From NCBI GenBank assembly GCA_014804225.1, contig JAAVAF010000043.1, positions 26,082 to 31,335 of the forward strand: a stretch of 5,254 nucleotides of DNA, given 5' to 3'. Below are positions 4,734-5,254 of the stretch, in pieces (positions within the stretch are counted from its first letter, which is position 1; every line of letters starts with the position of its first letter). Below the pieces are notes generated by a model. That model was not told the origin of the DNA, did not search any database, and was given only the letters and a program-made list of their open reading frames with translations. A program made the position numbers and the translations under genes. The stretch comes from Lachnospiraceae bacterium (GTDB lineage: Bacteria; Bacillota; Clostridia; Lachnospirales; Lachnospiraceae).

Positions 4734-5254
4734 ATGAGTTTATTGCAAATGAGCTTTTCCGGCGCAGTCCTGATTATCGTGATTGCGGTAATCCGCGCAG
4801 TGGCAATCAATAAGCTGCCGAAAAAAACGTTTTTGATCTTATGGGGAATTGTCCTTTTCAGGCTGCTCATTCCATACACGGTGCCGTCTGAATTCAGTGT
4901 GTATACTTTGATAAGTCCAACGACGCTTGAATTTGTAAAAACGATAAATATAGAAAATGCAATTAATACAGAAGCTATATACACGGAAACACCTACAACC
5001 GTAATACTTGGACCTATTGAAGCAACATCCCATGAACAAACAGGTGAAATGGTGCAGTCATCTAATAAAATAACACCCGTTCCTGCAACACTCACGATTT
5101 GGCTTACAGGAATGATATTATGCGCCGCGTTTTTTACAATCTCCTATTTGCACTGGCGTTTTGAATTTCAAACCTCTTTACCAATTCAAAACAATTATGT
5201 AAACCAGTGGCTCGAAACGCATCTGCAAAAACGCTCCGTTTCCGTCAGGCAGTC
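4734..5254 (+). CDS. BlaR1/MecR1-type M56 membrane metallopeptidase, N-terminal part (3' partial)
   Basis: The open frame continues past the window end; 173 codons are present of an expected several hundred. ATG 4734 is chosen because GAGGT (4722-4726) lies seven bases upstream. Proteins of this type are integral membrane zinc proteases that sense an external ligand and trigger inactivation of the neighbouring BlaI repressor. Visible are a first membrane helix (residues 8-25, SFSGAVLIIVIAVIRAVAI), the conserved linker NKLPKKTF (26-33), a second helix (34-47, LILWGIVLFRLLIP) and VPSEFSVYTLI, all typical of the M56 N-terminus. A Thr/Glu-rich polar stretch (62-118) is probably extracellular, and a third helix follows (119-139). 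The zinc motif HEXXH and any sensor domain lie beyond the window, so the ligand cannot be read. The gene follows blaI in one operon with an unusual structured gap. Confidence 0.85.
   Translation, partial: MSLLQMSFSGAVLIIVIAVIRAVAINKLPKKTFLILWGIVLFRLLIPYTVPSEFSVYTLISPTTLEFVKTINIENAINTEAIYTETPTTVILGPIEATSHEQTGEMVQSSNKITPVPATLTIWLTGMILCAAFFTISYLHWRFEFQTSLPIQNNYVNQWLETHLQKRSVSVRQ

Noticed and set aside
4700..5095. 131-codon minus-strand frame
   Set aside because: It is antisense to the M56 peptidase gene, which has a good ribosome binding site, typical membrane helices and the expected operon partner.

Overview
The window looks like the chromosome of a low-to-mid GC Firmicute of class Clostridia, most likely a Lachnospiraceae relative. 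The grounds are strong AGGAGG-type ribosome binding sites, TTGACA/TATAAT-like promoters, TTG and ATG starts, and the sequence style of the Mfd, BlaI and M56 proteins. All recognisable genes lie on the + strand. The species call is an inference; no RNA gene or CRISPR array is visible.

Layout. (1) 1-2208 is the C-terminal two thirds of mfd, the transcription-repair coupling factor, cut at its 5' end by the window edge. (2) 2209-3118 is AT-richer accessory DNA. An 89-codon unknown gene overlaps a shortened gene for a retropepsin-like aspartic protease (DTGAD motif). That gene stops abruptly and runs straight into what looks like the tail of a different protein, suggesting a deletion or recombination joint near 2790-2815. 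(3) 3118-3446 is a separate unit: an extended -10 promoter, a 62-codon unknown gene and a hairpin terminator. (4) 3467-4171 is a toxin-antitoxin cassette of the RelE/HigB plus XRE type, with a strong promoter, palindromic operators and its own terminator. The toxin gene appears to have lost its middle in frame, so the cassette is probably an antitoxin with a toxin relic. Its terminator is almost identical (37 of 39 bases, loop included) to the one just upstream of the cassette, so the cassette sits between 39-bp direct repeats 723 bp apart. (5) 4203-5254 is a BlaI/MecI-type repressor with a consensus promoter and two dyad operators, followed after a structured 85-base gap by the start of a BlaR1/MecR1-type M56 membrane metallopeptidase, cut by the window end.

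How the genes work together. mfd is core DNA repair. The rest reads as a patchwork of small regulatory and accessory modules collected downstream of it. The blaI-blaR1-like pair is expected to form a sensor/repressor circuit: the membrane protein senses an external signal and, directly or indirectly, causes loss of the repressor, which otherwise silences its own promoter. The toxin-antitoxin relic and the retropepsin-like gene both look decayed. The doublet hairpins, the truncated protease and the structured gap between blaI and blaR1 are the parts that ordinary annotation would miss.
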